From: Imbricaverruca yamaguchii
Lineage: Eukaryota > Arthropoda > Thecostraca > Neoverrucidae
Reading direction: 5' to 3'
NCBI GenBank assembly: GCA_034440575.1
Contig: JAOTOL010001621.1
Location: 62,001 to 126,000, forward strand
Length of the DNA stretch: 64,000 nt
Under the pieces are notes generated by a model. That model did no database searches. It was not told where the DNA came from and worked only from the letters and a program-made list of their open reading frames with translations. Within the stretch, counting starts at the first letter, position 1, and every line of letters begins with the position of its first letter. Both the position numbers and the translations under genes were made by a program. This document shows positions 1 to 14,040 of the stretch, piece by piece.

Positions 1-273
1 TGTGATGGTACCATGTCATGCAATTTGTTGTGCCGACCCACAATAAGCCACGGTGGATCCAGATTTGCCCGGAGGATTTTCAGTCTGAGTGTAAGGTATC
101 GCGAAAACTCCCGACGCAGTTGCCCTAATCGACAAATCTCCGGCCTCTCGGGCCATTGTCAGCCTTGCAGTTTCGGCCACATGGCAGCATGCATGGCCAC
201 TCGCAGCCCACCAAACCGAGTCAGAAGCAGCCAGCGCCACCATCCCCCTACCAACGGAGTTAGCAGTCGCCTT

Positions 274-651
274 TTAACACGCGCCCTGGGGGGGGGGCGA
301 AATCCGCCCACCCCTCCGGTTTTTCGTAGATAACTCCAGATTTTACCGGCCGATATACGCCATTGTTTGTGTACCTGCCAAGAAATGACCGGCGCGTTGT
401 TTAAAGTAAGAAGAATGAAAATCGATCGAAAATTTTTCGAGTTAGGGGTCGCTAAAGTCAAACAATTTTCTCCGTGCCAGACCACAAATATCGGCGCTGA
501 TGTGCTTCCCGTATATTAGCAAAAAGGAAGTGTTCTTGGCAAAACTAGCGACTTGCGACAAAACATGTCGCTAGTTTTGGTTCGGAAGTAGTTCGGAATC
601 CGCCCCCTCCAGTGCGCGTTATTTTCATAGGCCCTCCAGGGCGCGTGTTAA
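274..651. mobile_element. Family A TTAA element, internally deleted copy (378 bp)
   Basis: This copy begins TTAACACGCGCCCTGG and ends with the inverse, CCAGGGCGCGTGTTAA, so both ends carry TTAA plus about 12 bp of terminal inverted repeat. The left 290 bp and right 65 bp match the larger copy at 25838-26800; the middle is missing. At the deletion junction (about 541-580) AAAACTAGCGAC is followed by its inverse complement, giving a small hairpin. There is no coding capacity. TTAA target and ends suggest a non-autonomous piggyBac-like element; this is an inference. It lies in the SIK intron after exon 4. Confidence 0.75.
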
Positions 652-1680
<1,029 letters not shown>

Positions 1681-1760
1681 CCATATACAATGTGCCACCA
1701 CTGATAGCTATGGTCAGGTCATCACGCCATTGCCCTAGTATTCACAACAGCACCGGGCAC

Positions 1761-1918
1761 GAATAGTCTAGGGGTAAGCTGCCAGTCTCACAATCGAAAG
1801 ATTGCGTTTGAATCTCACCTGTCGCTACTCTTCTCCCGCGACCAACCGGCGTGAGAGATTGGCGACGCTACATGACTCAACGGTCGACGTGCCGTGAAAC
1901 CAATAACCAAACAACCGT
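1761..1918 (+). mobile_element. tRNA-derived SINE, copy 1
   Basis: The head resembles a tRNA, with A-box-like TAGTCTAGGGGTAAGC and B-box-like GCGTTTGAATCTC. It is followed by a body (CGGCGTGAGAGATTGGCGAC) and a tail rich in ACCAATAACCAAACAACC. The same head and body occur at 33140-33280 and, inverted, at 50504-50660. It is a SINE rather than a functional tRNA because head, body and tail repeat together and the acceptor stem is poor. Confidence 0.8.
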
Positions 1919-2770
1919 ATTACAAAACACTACGGAGATATTCCGGGCCAAAAGTCGAAGGTAGTCGATATCTTACTTCTTTGATTTTCTTCAAAATGGC
2001 TGCACGGGTAGTACTCGATGAGCATAAAAGTTCATCATGAGCATAAAAGCTAAGAGAGACAGTCACAAATAGCTGATACACTCAAGGTCCAGAGTCCGTT
2101 AAGGGTGTGGTAAAGCCAAATAACCAACCAACCAATCACAGCAGCACCACGAGTAATACTTCGGTCTTGCTGTTCGGATAGGGTGAAGATTTCGCTCGGG
2201 GAGACTATGCCGGATGATAAGATCATGGCGAACGAATATTGTGACGATAAAAATTGTGCATCCATGGGCGAGTAAACATATCACTATCCAGCTATTTTTC
2301 CAGCCTACAAAATCGACTTTGCTGAAGCTATGTTGCGCCTCAAGTAGAAAGTAGACCACTTTGAACACTAAATAGTATTTGTGGCTCACCCAGCCTCGCC
2401 CGACGTTACTCCGGAATAATCCGACAGCGTCTGGGAATCTGAGGCTCCGAAACACAACTTTAAGCAATACGCCTATGTGCAATAACATGATCATATGAAG
2501 TTTATTAAGAAGATAGTTCAACTGTTCCAAAAACCCGAAAGTTTTGGCGAAGTCTGGGAACTGTTTACCGCTACGTTCTTATCCGATATGCATCATGATA
2601 TCGATAGTAAAGACTACTGGACATGGTGTAGAAAACCAACACAATAGCCAAATAGCTGGGGAATGGGACGCTCCCATTCCGGTGCAATATCCATGCCTTT
2701 TACTTTGCCACAATTTTGGGGAAACACGTTTGGAAAATGTCACTCATACAGACAGTGAGTTGAGACGTAC
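1919..2770. other. SIK intron 3, unassigned part
   Basis: This is intron between the HRD exon and the hinge exon. It includes an AACCAACCAACCAATCA tail-like stretch near 2120 that may be a SINE remnant. No coding exon was recognised. Confidence 0.55.
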
Positions 2771-2834
2771 CGAAGATCTCTCCTTTGCTGGCGTACTCCA
2801 TGACCAGGTAGATCATCTTCTCAGTCTCCATCAC
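2771..2834 (-). CDS. Sik: SIK kinase, exon 3 (hinge region)
   Basis: This is a 64 nt exon encoding VMETEKMIYLVMEYASKGEI then F and the first base of the next codon. It corresponds to the kinase beta-4/beta-5 strands, the hinge (MEY) and the start of the alpha-D region, matching SIK VMET..MIYLV.EYA..GEIFD. The acceptor is ACAG at 2838-2835 and the donor is GTACGT at 2770. Entry phase is 0 and exit phase is 1, fitting the exons on both sides. A 38 bp minisatellite starts about 60 bp upstream of the acceptor on the transcribed strand. Confidence 0.93.
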
Positions 2835-2897
2835 CTGTCGACATTACAGGCGGTTAAGTATCGCACGGACAGTCTAGGCTTTTCCAGCTGAAGTAAA

Positions 2898-3534
2898 ACA
2901 CGTGGTAGCCGGTCCTCAGCCGACAGCTGCAGTACCACATGTGGCAGCCGTCCACAGCCGACGGCTGTAGCACCACACGTGGTAGCCGTCCACAGCCGGC
3001 AGCTGTAGCACCATACGTGGCAGCCGTCCACAGCCGACAGCTGTAGCACCACACATGGTAGCCGTCCACAGCCGACCGCTGCAGTACCACACGTGGTAGC
3101 CGCCCACAGCCGACAACTGCAGCACCACACATGGTAGCCGTCCACAGCCGACCGCTGCAGTACCACACGTGGTGGCCGTCCACAGCCGACCGCTGCAGTA
3201 CCACACGTGGCAGCCGTCCACAGCCGACCGCTGTAGCACCACACGTGCCAGCCGTCCACAGCCGACAGCTGTAGCACCACACGTGCCAGCCGTCCACAGC
3301 CGGCAGCTGTAGCACCATACGTGGCAGCCGTCCACAGCCGACAGCTGTAGCACCATACGTGGTAGCCGTTCACAGCCGACAGCTGTAGCACCACACGTGG
3401 TAGCCGTCCACAGCCGACAGCTGTAGCACCACACGTGCCAGCCGTCCACAGCCGACAGCTGTAGCACCATACGTGGTAGCCGTCCACAGCCGACAGCTGT
3501 AGCACCATACGTGGTAGCCGTTCACAGACGCTAC
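2898..3534. repeat. 38 bp minisatellite, about 16 copies, in SIK intron 2
   Basis: The unit is 38 bp (measured between copies at 2941 and 2979) and contains GTAGCCGTCCACAGCCGACA and CTGTAGCACCACAC. Copies differ at a few positions (GTAG/GCAG/GCCA, ACAG/ACCG). Because 38 is not a multiple of three, all frames read as long repetitive peptides, which are not genes. The array lies about 60 bp on the 5' side of SIK exon 3 in the transcript. Confidence 0.95.
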
Positions 3535-4097
3535 AGCCATGTAAGCCGCATAAAATGTTTCATTTTCGTTGAAGAGCTTAGATGCGAAAATAATTTTATC
3601 CAGGTAACCATGTAAAAATATAGTTGAGGAAATAAAATAGCAATACTTTGAAATCAAGCATAAAGATGCCTTTTTTCAAATTTGACTATCTTCGTCTCGG
3701 CACTGGTCTTCAGCATCATGCTCGCTTACGCACCACCGTACTCTCAAATTAGAGGAACAATACATGGTCGTTGCACAACAGTGTAAAAATATTTCACTTT
3801 TGTTAGGTGTGAGACGTCGAAACAAGTACAGCAGGATGTCCAACTCGCCACGGAAACAATGTGGTTGAGGATACTTTGATCCTAAAACCCAGTTTCAGAC
3901 AATTTCGTATATATAATTATATACATACAACCCGTTTCACATATTTTGGGACGTTCCTAATGTGGGTATACCAATATCAACGATAACAATACAAATACAT
4001 ATGCTATAAACTGGCATTGTATAGTATAGCACATTATTGGTAATCCCTTCACCCGGGATTTCACTACGGGATGCTCGTTATTACGATCGCGGTTCCG
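3535..4097. other. SIK intron 2, unassigned
   Basis: AT-rich intronic sequence with no recognised gene or repeat family. Confidence 0.5.
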
Positions 4098-4270
4098 CTA
4101 TTGTGAGCATAAGCATGATGCTTAAAAACATAATCCTGTTAGAAGCCAGACAAGAAGACCTCACAAGCACGCACGAAGGTACACGATATTGATACTTCTT
4201 TGGGAAGGATGTCGAATCAGCATTCAGCAAGTGGTATATTCCACCCTATTTCTTGAATAACATATCACTG
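4098..4270 (+). repeat. Dispersed repeat C, copy 1
   Basis: It shares with other C copies the words GATACTTCTTTGGGAAGGAT, AAGTGGTATATTCCACCCTA and GTGAGCATAAGCATGATGCTT. No coding capacity is seen. Its ends are not sharply defined, so the class (MITE, SINE or other) is unknown. Confidence 0.65.
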
Positions 4271-5368
<1,098 letters not shown>

Positions 5369-5732
5369 TTATTAGATGGCCTAAGGGTAGGATGGTGGGT
5401 TAGATCCCATGTACTACAGTACAAGGCGCCATTAGAGCTTTGGACAAGTGAGGCAACAGACGAGTGTTGGACATGTTGTCTGCAGGTACAGGATCTGGCG
5501 CCATTCCGGGACTTGCTGACCAACCACAACGGCGCTCTCTTGACAGCCCGTAAAAGCACGCATTTTGTTGCGTATGGCTTTCGCGCAAGTGCAGGTCATC
5601 CATAATCAAATGTATCTTGTTTCTGCACATCAGCACAATCGATGTGAATTTTGGATTCATGTTCGATATTTGAATAAGGAAGCAGATTGCAAAAAATAGT
5701 TGCTTACATTTTGGCTAATGTGCATTTCAATG

Positions 5733-5910
5733 TGCTGTTTATTGAGTTGTTCACGACGCATTTTTTGCACATTCACGGCTAATGGCGCCGCCCACACTGT
5801 TTCGCCGGTGAGCCGTGGGATTGGGAAATGTCCCAAGCGGCGTTAGTGTCGAACCCGGGACCTTTGGTACCCAGAGCCCAACACCATAACCACTCGACCA
5901 TCCCCGCCCC
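5733..5910 (-). mobile_element. tRNA-Ser/Leu-like SINE with perfect 11 bp target duplication
   Basis: On the minus strand it starts GGGGCGGGGATGGTCGAGTG, with A box TGGTCGAGTGG and B box CGGGTTCGACAC, then a body containing GTGTGGGCGGCGCCATTAGC. The element is flanked by GCATTTCAATG at 5722-5732 and again at 5911-5921, a perfect 11 bp target-site duplication typical of L1/LINE-mobilised SINEs. It sits in SIK intron 1. A 3' fragment of the same family lies at about 57797-57882. Confidence 0.88.
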
Positions 5911-5921
5911 GCATTTCAATG

Positions 5922-6984
5922 GGCTAAGGTGTTTCAAACTTCATTTCAAGCCAGGATATTGGAATGAAGAAAAGATGGTACAAGAGTGGAAAATCAAGGT
6001 GAAAGAAGGGTGAAAATATGAGGATTAAAAAAGATATATATACATTAAAGCTATCGACTTCGGTCGAAATTGTTTGCAGTCTTACGGAACCCAGACTACA
6101 TGGTGACATATCCTAAACTTAACCACACAAATGCCGAATCAGGATTGTATCATAAGCATAGGTACAGGCACCACCAGGGTTGGCAAGTTGTTCTTGTTGA
6201 AGTCCTTCCAAGAGCAAAGTTTGACTGGCAAAATCATGGATTAAACTGACTGATAAAAACTAGCTTGAGCCATCCACTGACTTAAACCAACCAAGTGAAT
6301 GACACCAGTGCCAAAAAAAAAATACTGGGGCATTGTAGAGAGGAGCTATTTACCAAATAATTTGCATTCATGACACATAATTCATCCACTTTTCAACATA
6401 GGCGGAGTAAACGCGTTCTGTAACAAAATACCAAAATTACTTTTGAGACTGGGTGTCACAAGCTTAAACAAATTTCTGGAAGACAGCAAAAGTATAATCC
6501 TGCATACTTTTCAATGTAGCTTCTTATGTAATGTGATGGGATTTCAAATCAATAGCAGCAACAAATCGTAAAGGAACGCACCTATGATGGTGCACATACA
6601 ATATTCCAGGACCATAATCCGGCCAAAGCAGTGTAATGAAATGAGATGAAAATGGCCAGTGGGAACTTAACGAAAGCCAAACCTTGCACCAAACAGAGAA
6701 CGGTACCACCGAAGATGGCCACAACGAATCAACACTGAGCAGGTCTTCTTGAGCAGTCTCACACCCACCGCCCACCGCTGCCTGGTGGCAAACGCTGCTC
6801 CGAATGATCAAACACCCGGCACCAAAGCACACCAACATCTCAAAAGGTGCAGGAGAGTGGCTTATGGTGGCAGACCGTCAAGAGATATTTTCCTGGCCGG
6901 TGTATAAGTCTGCCTGTGGTTCGAACAGCACCATCTAGCTGGCTACAGCAGCGATGCCTTGGTGCATCACCAAGTGCCAAAGAC
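5922..6984. other. SIK intron 1, unassigned
   Basis: No coding exon or repeat family is recognised. There is a short A run near 6313. Confidence 0.5.
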
Positions 6985-7105
6985 ATGCACGGCCGTCCAC
7001 AGTCGACTGGCTGTCGGCGAGGTACACGGACTCGACATGTACGGCAGTCGACAGTCGACTGGCTGACGGCGAGGTACACGGACCCGACATGTACGGCCGT
7101 CCAGT
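6985..7105. repeat. 52 bp tandem duplication in SIK intron 1
   Basis: Two and a partial third copy of a unit containing AGTCGACTGGCTG, GCGAGGTACACGGAC and CGACATGTACGGC, spaced 52 bp. It lies about 250 bp from SIK exon 1. Confidence 0.8.
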
Positions 7106-7159
7106 CACTGGCACTGTTATAAAATACAAAATATAAGGCACAGTGAAAAAGTGGAATGA

Positions 7160-7690
<531 letters not shown>

Positions 7691-7699
7691 TGTTGTCGC

Positions 7700-8665
7700 T
7701 CCGCTCCCCTGCAGCAGGTCAAACACACTCAGGACCAGGACAGGGTACTGTCGCTCCACTCCCCTGCAACAGGTCACACACTCAGGACCAGAACAGGGTA
7801 CTGTCCTCCTCAGCTCCAGGGATGCTCCCCTGCAGCAGGTCAGACACACTCAGGACCAGGACAGGGTACTGTCGCTCTGCTCCCCTGCAGCAGGTCAGAC
7901 ACACTCAGGACCAGGACAGGGTACTGTCGCTCCACTCCCCTGCAGCAGGTCAGACACACTCAGGACCAGGACAGGGTACTGTCGCTCCACTCCCCTGCAG
8001 CAGGTCAGACACACTCAGGACCAGGACAGGGTACTGTCGCTCTGCTCCCCTGCAGCAGGTCAGACACACTCAGGACCAGGACAGGGTACTGTCGCTCCAC
8101 TCCCCTGCAACAGGTCACACACTCAGGACCAGAACAGGGTACTGTCGCTTCCACTCCCCTGAAGCAGGTCAGACACACTCAGGACCAGGACAGGGTACTG
8201 TCGCTCCGCTCCCCTGCAACAGGTCAAACACACTCAGGACCAGGACAGGGTACTGTCGCCCTCCCTGACAGGTCACACACACTCCTCAGGACCAGGACAG
8301 GGTACTGTCGCTCCCCTGCAGCAGGTCAAACACACTCAGGACCAGGACAGGATTGACAGGTCAGGTCACACACTCAGGACCAGGACAGGGTACTGTCGCT
8401 CCACTCCCCTGCAGCAGGTCAGACACACTCAGGACCAGGACAGGGTACTGTCGCTCCACTCCCCTGCAGCAGGTCAGACACACTCAGGACCAGGACAGGG
8501 TACTGTCGCTCCACTCCCCTGTAGCAGGTCAGACACACTCAGGACCAGGACAGGGTACTGTCGCTCCACTCCCCTGTAGCAGGTCAGACACACTCAGGAC
8601 CAGGACAGGGTACTGTCGCTCCACTCCCCTGCAGCAGGCCAGATACACTCAGGGCCAGGATAGAT
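7700..8665. repeat. 55 bp minisatellite, about 18 copies, upstream of SIK exon 1
   Basis: The unit contains CTCCCCTGCAGCAGGTCAGA, ACACTCAGGACCAGGACAGG and GTACTGTCGCTCCA. Starts at 7841, 7896, 7951 and 8006 give an exact 55 bp period. Some units carry small deletions (8250-8350). The long repetitive open frames through it are not genes. Confidence 0.95.
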
Positions 8666-8699
8666 GGGTGCTGCTATTCCACTCCATGTAGCAGGTTAT

Positions 8700-10971
8700 C
8701 AACTGACCAAATAAATAACAAACAACTAGCCATTGACGATGGGCCATTGTGGCTCATGACTCAGAAAACAAATGCATCACTTGAACTTAATCTGATGATC
8801 TTGTGGCATCATTTTGATAATATTGACAATTTACTACTAAATGAAAAAGTTACCAATGTATCAAATAAGGAGCTCCAGACCAAATAGTACACTATAGGCA
8901 AAGCAAAATGATATCCATGCAAACATCATGCTACTTCAAAATATGAAAGACATTGAAATTCACTGATGAATCGTGGTACTGAAGCATTTCCATGGGCTTG
9001 AATTACCTAGTTGTGATGCTGAATAGCCAAGATCTACATAGTTTCCCTTTTTTCGGGGGGGGGGTTATCCAAAAGGCAGTGACCAAAATAATTCAGTAAC
9101 ATGAACTTTTCAATTCTGTTAATTATATTCTAGTCCTGGGTATCAACCATCAGAAGAACACCTGAACAAGGAATTTACCATGAGAGCAGTGACCAAACAC
9201 AATTAGCTAAATAAATATTTTCACATGCCATGGAACAATGCATAGTAGCTCACCTTCCATCATGGCTTGGTAAAGCTGAAAGCTTACCTTGCAACCTCTA
9301 TAATTTCTATGGAACCTGACATTTAGGTAGGATATTCACTGTTTAACATAATACTTACTGTTAATATTGGAGAGCAGTTGGCCATTTTGATGACAGCATG
9401 ATTAATTCGGTGCTACTTTCAGACTTGTAAGAAGGATTCATGTTTTGTGTTACTGATTTTTAATGTGTATATTGTAAGTGGATATAACATTTCATGTTCA
9501 TGACATTTAGCTAATCAAATGATAAAACTAAAATAGTGGTCACAGATTCATAATTACTGCATCACTAGATTTTGATATATTTAACATAAATATATGTCAA
9601 ATATTATTATGTGTATTGTGCAACACCAGAGCATCTCACTTCCATATAATTTAGGAGGCCCCCAATGTCCGAGTGAAGGTGTGATTGGTCTGCCTTTGTC
9701 CTAAGTCAAGTTATATTCATATCTCTTAACAAATTTTGCTACATATATACAAGCTCTGAGACCAAATCAAAAGAGAAGATGTATGAACTGGTCTTGTTGA
9801 AACTTACCTAGCAACTTTCTCCTCTAACATTTCTTTGGGAAGTCACACAGAAGCATCATATAGGTATCAGATGACATCAGGTGTTAGACAATTCAACATA
9901 AGTAGGTTTTAGTCATGCAGCATCAGTACATTTTAGGTAAGCAAACATCAGCAAGTTTGGCTATGTTGGGTAATTTTGATAATTTTGCATTATTCTTCAT
10001 ATATTACCCCAGCTAAACATTTTTTTCCCCAAAATTTTTCTTATAATTTATTGGAAAGAAAGGGAGCAACATAAACCTGCATTGTCAAAAGTATGCCCTT
10101 TTCTGGTGTTTTTTTTTGGGTGCATCAACTATGTTCTTTTAATGTTATTTCAATACCTTTGATACCCCTTTGTGAAATGACTACTCAATTAAGATATAAG
10201 TACTTATACTTGAATTGCTTACATCTTGAAAAACATTTCTCAACGAAATATAGGATAAATTTATTCAAATCACATGAGCAAGCACCAGGAAAAAATCCCA
10301 AAAAATATTGCTGAATGTTGTCTGAAAAGCTTGAGTTTATATGCATAACTGAGGTATGGATTAATGAAAGCCTTTTTGGATATAACCTTCTAAGAATACT
10401 GAATGATAGGTTACAACATGCATGTCACTGAAGGGAAGTCAGTATTATTGTCCTCTAAGGTATTTGTGAGACGAGCTTTAACAATAGTTCACCTCCATAA
10501 TCCAAATAAGTGTGTTCAGTTTGGTTATGATCTTTGGCATGCCAACTGAAAAGTATGCATTCAAAGAGAAAACGAGTAGTTTGATCACTTTAAACACATT
10601 CATAAACAAATAATTACATAATACAACCCATGATAAATGAACCAACTAAGGGAAATAATCCTACATTTAGTGTTTACAAATAAATAATATTTTACATGAG
10701 ATGTAAACATAAGAGTTTCAGTAATAATGGCCATCACATTATATGCCTTTCCATATATGTTGGAATTGTAGTGAACAATAGGGAACTAATTGCAAAGTTT
10801 GCCAAAAGGAGCTACAATTTGCCTGAGTGATCTGCCTGAGTGAAATTCATTGGGAACAGTCATTGCTGAGATTAGATGCTTATGACACACAGAAGGTGCT
10901 AAAAGATACATTGTTTCAAGGACAGGATGGCTTCATTTGCAATTACAATTGGCTGATTAGATTGAACCAGA
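8700..10971. other. CpG-poor, AT-rich sequence, no gene seen
   Basis: CG dinucleotides are very scarce here (only a handful by eye), in contrast to the CpG-rich DNA right of 14.6 kb. Open frames are short and unrecognised. GGGCCATTGTGGCTCAT at 8739 resembles the LINE 3' end at about 13999 and may be a remnant. Confidence 0.5.
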
Positions 10972-11468
10972 TTAACCCATGCTGTCTTTCTGGTTGAATC
11001 CTCACACCATCTTGGGGAGGGGTGGTTGAAGACCCCCTCTAAAATCCAAACTAAGCATCGCACAAAAACGAGAGGTGTCATCGGAAAGCGCTCGACGAGT
11101 AGGGTCCGAATCCTGTATTTGAACTGCAATTTGCAAATATGCAAAATTTATATGTAGTCAAAAACGAAAAAAATTACACTCATACATTTTGTTGCATCCA
11201 TAAATATAAGCAAACGCTGAAAGTTTCATTAAAATATATGTATCTGTTAAAGCGTGATGACTGGTTAAACTTTTTTGGAGGTGACCTCACTTGACCTTGA
11301 CTAACTCATTGACCCAAGATGACCTAACCTAAACATTTTAAATCAAAATGTCAAATTGATGTGGGAAAAGGTATGGCAAATTTGGGCGCGCTGCCGTGCG
11401 CCGTTCGTTCGCTATCCGCGGAAAACCGGAGGGTGGTGGTTGAAGACCCCCAAGATGGGATGGGTTAA
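10972..11468 (+). mobile_element. Family B TTAA element, shortened copy (497 bp)
   Basis: It begins TTAACCCATGC and ends GATGGGATGGGTTAA, inverted ends with TTAA. The interior matches 17383-18239: TCTAAAATCCAAACTAAGCA, GAAAGCGCTCGACGAGTAGG, GACCTCACTTGACCTTGACT and GGGAAAAGGTATG. It lacks the middle part of the long copy. It is a CpG-rich island within a CpG-poor block. Confidence 0.8.
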
Positions 11469-12084
11469 GCACCCTTCATGGTTGACCACATGAGCAAAAC
11501 ATATGCAGAAGCAAGAAAGAGGAATTTAAGAACCTGAAGGATCTAAACTACTAACTAATCATTGAGAAACTAATAATTTCCCCAGAAACATACCTATGGT
11601 AATCATCAAGTATTACCCCTGACACTTTCTTTACATCAGCAACATATCTAAGTCACCATCAGCTGACTTGCAGTCAGCTGGCAGTTGGTGATGTCACTCA
11701 AAGTACTGAGAGAAACATGCAGCCAAGTGCACTGAATGAACCCAGAGGCATCACCATAAGGGATACCACAAGAGATAACCTAACCTAATGCTGCTGGGTT
11801 CATTCAGTGCACCTGGTCAGAGGCTTTTCTCAGCATACAATTTATTTTAAAAAAAAACTTAACCTGAGTTATTGCCAGCATGACTTTATAAACCAGGGTC
11901 AAATTCCTAAGCAAAGCTTGTTATGTGAACCCTGGCCCCAACACCTAATCCATGAATTCCAGTTCAATTGCACAATTTTTACAAAATTATAACATGTTAA
12001 TGCACGAACATGGTCACCTGGTAGCTTATCTCCAGCCTTATCAGGCCAGCTGACAACTGGCCTAGCCAGGGGCTAAATGCAAGC
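11469..12084. other. Unassigned, CpG-poor
   Basis: No gene was recognised. GTGCACTGAATGAACCCAG near 11728 and its approximate inverse GGGTTCATTCAGTGCAC near 11796 form a short inverted repeat. Confidence 0.45.
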
Positions 12085-12175
12085 ATGCAAAGTGAATCAA
12101 ACCCTGTGTTGCCAGGACAGGGAGACCAGTGCAGGCCAGCACTCTAACCAACTGAGCTACTGGGTGGCATTTGAG
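12085..12175 (-). mobile_element. tRNA-like SINE head
   Basis: On the minus strand it reads ACCCAGTAGCTCAGTTGGTT then AGAGTGCTGGCCTG, a classic tRNA D-arm/A-box, followed by a B-box-like GGGTTTGATTC. The stretch between the boxes is long for a tRNA, so a tRNA-derived SINE head or tRNA pseudogene is more likely than a working tRNA gene. Confidence 0.5.
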
Positions 12176-12229
12176 TGACAGCATTAACAGTTGACTGGTA
12201 GTCAGCTGATAATGACTTGGATGCCTTGT

Positions 12230-12680
12230 TGATATACAGAAAGTGTGAGATGTAATACTTGAAGATTACCCATACCTACCTACCTAGCAATGATCAGGAA
12301 AACTGCATCAAGTGATACAACTTTTTGATAAAAGATTTGAAGGTTGCTGATGGCTTGCTCTCAGAACACTACCACCCTGGTCTTGACATCTACCTATCAG
12401 ATAACAAAATGTATCTGTGAAGGACTAATTTTACATGTTTTCATTCTGAAGCATTTATGGGAGCCACACATTTGCCAATATCCAAATGTAAGTACTCAAA
12501 AGAAAGCCTTTTGTGATGTACCCACACCTATGATGTACCTGCCTACTTGGTATCTAGTCATTAAGTCGGTAAAGTATTAAGGCTTAATAGGAGACACAGG
12601 GTCCCATCTCTGTCAAGCCTATCTAGATCTACCTCAGTACCGGGTAGGTAGGTACCTACCTACCTACCCAGTCCTATATT
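12230..12680. repeat. ACCT-rich tracts
   Basis: Short runs of CTACCTACCTACCTA occur at about 12272 and TAGGTAGGTACCTACCTACC at about 12645. They are simple-sequence tracts; nothing else is recognised here. Confidence 0.6.
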
Positions 12681-12959
12681 TTTCTTGTAAGAAGCAATGG
12701 CAGAGGTACATCTATAAATCCAACATTTGCCTTGATCAAATATAGCTGCTATAAACTACATGTTTTTTTATATTGCAACAAGAAAGTACTTGTGTGGCCT
12801 GCTAAAGCCTGAAGTTATAATTAAGTAGGTGGGTAGTAAATGAGGGTGTATCTACACATGTTCTGTTTGCCACACAACTACCTTTGGATGTCTCCAACAT
12901 CATGTTCAGCACATAATTAATGAAAAGATGATGGTATTCATAAATAATGGACCTGTCTC

Positions 12960-14040
12960 TACCAAAATGGTGGCTAGTGGCTTTCAGGTAGACAACAAAG
13001 TGATGCGAAATGGTACAAAGTCATCATGACAAAATGTTCTTAGTGGAGTCCCCCAGAGGTCAGTACTGGGGCCACTGCCATTCATTATATTAGTAAATAG
13101 CATTGAAAGTGGGCTAAGCAGTAAGGTTTTGAAAGTTGCAGATGATTTGAAAGTCTTTAGGGCAAAAGCAGGTAAAAATGAGCACATCATGCTCCAAAAA
13201 GACTTTGACAATCTTGTGAAGTGGTCCAAAGAATGGCAAATGAAATTTAATTTTGATACATGCAAAATTGTGCATGTGAGTAAGCAGCATATGAAGGTTC
13301 CATACTTGATGGGTGGCCAAGTGTTACTAGTGACTCAACAGAAGGATTTAGGTGTTATTCTAAACACAAAATTGGGGGCATCAGAACAGACCAAGGAAGC
13401 CAGGAAGAAGGCACTGAGAATGCTTGGGGCAATAAATAGGAATGTATCATACAGAAGTGAGGAAGTCATCAGGAAGCTTTACTACTATGTCAGGCCACAT
13501 TTGGAATACTGCATCCAAGCTTGGTCTCCTAGCTATGAAAAAAATTGTTGGCTTTTAGGGAGTACAAAAGAGGGCTACAAAAATAGTTAATGGTATAAGC
13601 AACCTGGTATATGAGGAAATATTGAAGAAATTGAATGTTTTCACTTAGATATAGGAGGCTGAGAGATCTCAACAAGGTCTTTAAATTTGTCCATGGTCTG
13701 GAGAGGGGATATCTTGGGGAAATGTTTGAATTTAACAGAAATGATGCAATTAGAGTTCATCAATTCAAAACTAAAGTTAACCACAGCAGAACATGGTTAA
13801 GACAGTCCTTCTTCAACGACAGGGTAGAAGACTGGAACCAGCTGCCAGAAACCATTGTAAGTAGCAGCACATTGAACATCTTTAAAAACAGCACTGACAA
13901 CCATTATAAGAATAGATGGCTTGCTTTTCAGTATTACAGAGACAGCTGATCAATGGATTTTGTGGGCAACTGGTTGAGTGTACACAGTGCAACCAATAAG
14001 GGCCCTTGTGGCTCATAGTTGCATTCATCTTTTACATCTT
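12960..14040 (+). mobile_element. LINE fragment: 3' half of a reverse transcriptase (CR1/Jockey-like), broken
   Basis: Reading along the plus strand gives GVPQRSVLGPLPF, then VADDLKVFR (the FADD catalytic box with F changed to V), WSKEWQMKFNFDTCKIVHV, KDLGVIL, VRPHLEYCIQAWSP and a C-terminal stretch with LFSLRYRRLRDLNKVFKF and WNQLPETIV. These are RT motifs 4-7 and the usual C-terminus of CR1/Jockey-group non-LTR retrotransposons. A frameshift near 13560-13640 separates two open frames, so it is a pseudogene. The 5' end is truncated. The 3' tail (GGGCCCTTGTGGCTCATAG) recurs at 21367-21550. Confidence 0.88.

Noticed and set aside
1761..1830. Functional tRNA gene
   Set aside because: The same head with the same downstream body and tail is found at two other sites, so it is a SINE.
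2831..3508. Open minus-strand frames of 154-225 residues
   Set aside because: Products of the 38 bp array; the same peptide blocks appear in every frame.
7700..8665. CRISPR-like regular repeats
   Set aside because: Units are contiguous without unique spacers and the DNA is eukaryotic; it is a minisatellite. The same applies to the other arrays.
12085..12175. Functional tRNA gene
   Set aside because: Boxes A and B are present but too far apart and no paired acceptor stem is visible; more likely a SINE head.
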